In this document: piece after piece, positions 4,949 to 6,170 of the stretch
Layout of the letters: each line of letters begins with the position of its first letter
Position numbering within the stretch: the stretch's first letter is position 1
Source of the DNA: Candidatus Zipacnadia bacterium
Lineage (GTDB): Bacteria > Armatimonadota > Zipacnadia > Zipacnadales > Zipacnadaceae
Length of the DNA stretch: 6,170 nt
Assembly (NCBI GenBank): GCA_029821215.1
Contig: JALGTV010000084.1
Location: 1-6,170 of the forward strand
Direction: 5' to 3'
Program-made: the position numbers and the translations under genes
Notes under the pieces: generated by a model
The model's input: only the letters and a program-made list of their open reading frames with translations
The model's database searches: none
Told to the model about the DNA's origin: nothing

Positions 4949-6170
4949 GTGCAACGACTGATGCGGCCAGTGGCGGCGGTGCTGGCCATAGTAGTGTGCT
5001 TGAGTGTTATTAGTGCGGCTGCCGCTGACCCACTTCGGGGTCTGCGGCGGGCGTTTAAGAAGTGGCACCTATTCCAGGGGGTGAAGGTATCAGGGCAGAA
5101 TACTCTCACCCTTCAGCAGCATCTGGTTGACGGCTCTGACTCGGCTTTTACTGGCCAACGCTGGGATACCGACACGCTACAGCGGCGGACCAGTCTGCAC
5201 CTGGAAGGGCCAATCTTCAAGGAGTTGGGCTTCCAGGCTGACCTGTCGGCTTCCGGCTGGGGTCCCAGCTATTCGCGGTGGGTGATTGGCTATGTCGGTC
5301 ATGACACGGCCCTGTACTTTGGCGATCTTAATATCAGTCTGCGCGGCAACGAATTCGCCAGCTTCTCCAAGAGCCTTAAAGGCTGGCAACTTGACCATAA
5401 CCTGCCCGGTAACGGGCTGCTGCGGGCTTTCCAGTCCAAAGAAAAAGGTTTTACCCGCAATCAGACTATGGCGGGCAACAACACTCCTGGCCCCTATTTT
5501 CTGACCTATACACCCATAACTGAAGGCAGTGAGCGGGTCAAGGTTGACGAGCAACCCCAGCGCCTGGGTGAGGATTATCGGATTGACTATCAGACCGGGG
5601 AACTGTGGTTTGAGCCGGTGGATGGGCCGCCTCAGATCATTCCCAGTACCTCAACTATTTCAGTAAGCTATAGATCGTCGGGCTATATGGCTGGCCAGGG
5701 GACATTATCCGGTCTGCGGGCCGAGATGCCGGTGATGGCCGATAAGATGGTAGTGGGCTTGACGGTACTAAAGCAGGACCGGCCCGGGGCGGAAAGTGGT
5801 GATACGGCGGGCTACCAGGAAGACTACTATCAAGGCTCCGGCTCCACCGGCCCGTTTGACACTAATTTCCGCCCCATCATTGCTGACGGAGCCCAGGTCA
5901 CCTACCAGGGCGAGAAGCAGACTATTGACGAAGCCCTAATAGTTTTGGTTGATAATGTTCAGCAACAGGAAGGGGTGGACTATGACGCGTATCGCCAGAT
6001 TGGGCGGATAATCTTCCGCCGAGCAGTTCCTCCTACCGCGCTGGTCAAGATTCAGTACTACTACGACCTGCGGCAGACCACACCGGCAGCAGATACACAA
6101 GTAACTGGCCTGGATATGAGTTGGCGGATATCCCAGGACCTGTCCCTGCGCGCCGATTTCGCTCGCAGCA
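4949..6170 (+). CDS. Large secreted, probably outer-membrane or surface beta-rich protein, N-terminal 407 residues, truncated by window edge
   Basis: I translated this frame by hand from GTG 4949 to the window edge: 407 codons with no stop, so the full protein is longer. Residues 1-26 form a Sec signal peptide (R3 and R6, hydrophobic core, cut after AAA). The mature part is rich in short alternating polar/hydrophobic stretches with many Gly, Tyr and Trp, as in outer-membrane beta-barrel or surface proteins. Segments include LHLEGPIFKELGFQADLSAS at 83-102 and ALYFGDLNISLRGNEFASFS at 121-140. Two related modules follow: one at about 189-243 with GEDYRIDYQTGELWF and closing ISVSYRSS, another at about 309-373 with GVDYDAYRQIGRIIF and closing VKIQYYYD. 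I recall such modules in large envelope proteins of Armatimonadota and related phyla, but I cannot name a defined family. It is divergent to the phosphofructokinase and has no evident functional tie to it. The coding call is strong; the envelope location is inferred. Confidence 0.8.
   Translation, partial: MQRLMRPVAAVLAIVVCLSVISAAAADPLRGLRRAFKKWHLFQGVKVSGQNTLTLQQHLVDGSDSAFTGQRWDTDTLQRRTSLHLEGPIFKELGFQADLSASGWGPSYSRWVIGYVGHDTALYFGDLNISLRGNEFASFSKSLKGWQLDHNLPGNGLLRAFQSKEKGFTRNQTMAGNNTPGPYFLTYTPITEGSERVKVDEQPQRLGEDYRIDYQTGELWFEPVDGPPQIIPSTSTISVSYRSSGYMAGQGTLSGLRAEMPVMADKMVVGLTVLKQDRPGAESGDTAGYQEDYYQGSGSTGPFDTNFRPIIADGAQVTYQGEKQTIDEALIVLVDNVQQQEGVDYDAYRQIGRIIFRRAVPPTALVKIQYYYDLRQTTPAADTQVTGLDMSWRISQDLSLRADFARS

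Noticed and set aside
4853..5109. Two minus-strand frames of 71 and 63 codons in the divergent region
   Set aside because: They overlap the start of the plus-strand gene, are rich in Arg, His and Thr, and lack ribosome binding sites or family features.
5177..5554. Minus-strand 125-codon frame
   Set aside because: It is antisense to the plus-strand surface-protein frame, which is open for more than 400 codons, starts with a signal peptide and contains repeated modules.

Overview
The window reads as an ordinary stretch of chromosome from an uncultured or poorly studied Gram-negative-type bacterium. Four of the five genes supported here carry Sec-type signal peptides. One looks like a large outer-membrane or surface protein, two are polysaccharide-related families (a CBM9-like domain and a GH123/DUF4091-like protein), and one is an exported SagB-type nitroreductase. 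The glycolytic enzyme has the residues of a pyrophosphate-dependent phosphofructokinase. From memory of family distributions, this mix fits Armatimonadota or a similar candidate phylum. That placement is an inference with modest confidence, because no rRNA or other marker gene is present.

Layout: four genes lie on the minus strand and are read from right to left. They are a PPi-type phosphofructokinase (4705-3473), a 301-base gap without a convincing gene, a secreted GH123/DUF4091-like protein (3171-1447), an exported SagB-type nitroreductase (1367-687), and a secreted CBM9-like protein that starts at a GTG (618) and runs off the left edge. Diverging from the phosphofructokinase is a plus-strand gene (4949 to beyond 6170) for a large signal-peptide-bearing, beta-rich protein that runs off the right edge. 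The 243-base divergent spacer holds a good sigma70-like promoter for the phosphofructokinase (TTGAAG, 17 bases, TATGAT) and a perfect 10-bp palindrome just upstream of it.

The three left-hand genes have gaps of only 79 and 68 bases, each start has a Shine-Dalgarno sequence, and no terminator is visible between them, so they are probably co-transcribed. Their shared theme is extracytoplasmic handling of glycans plus a secreted flavoprotein of unknown substrate. The phosphofructokinase is separated by a longer gap and may be an independent unit that merely shares the strand. No tRNA, rRNA, CRISPR array, insertion sequence or phage feature was seen. I did not find a convincing new multi-gene system. 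The most unusual points are the exported SagB-type flavoprotein without any RiPP partner genes, the PPi-type phosphofructokinase residues, and a repeated beta-module in the surface protein.
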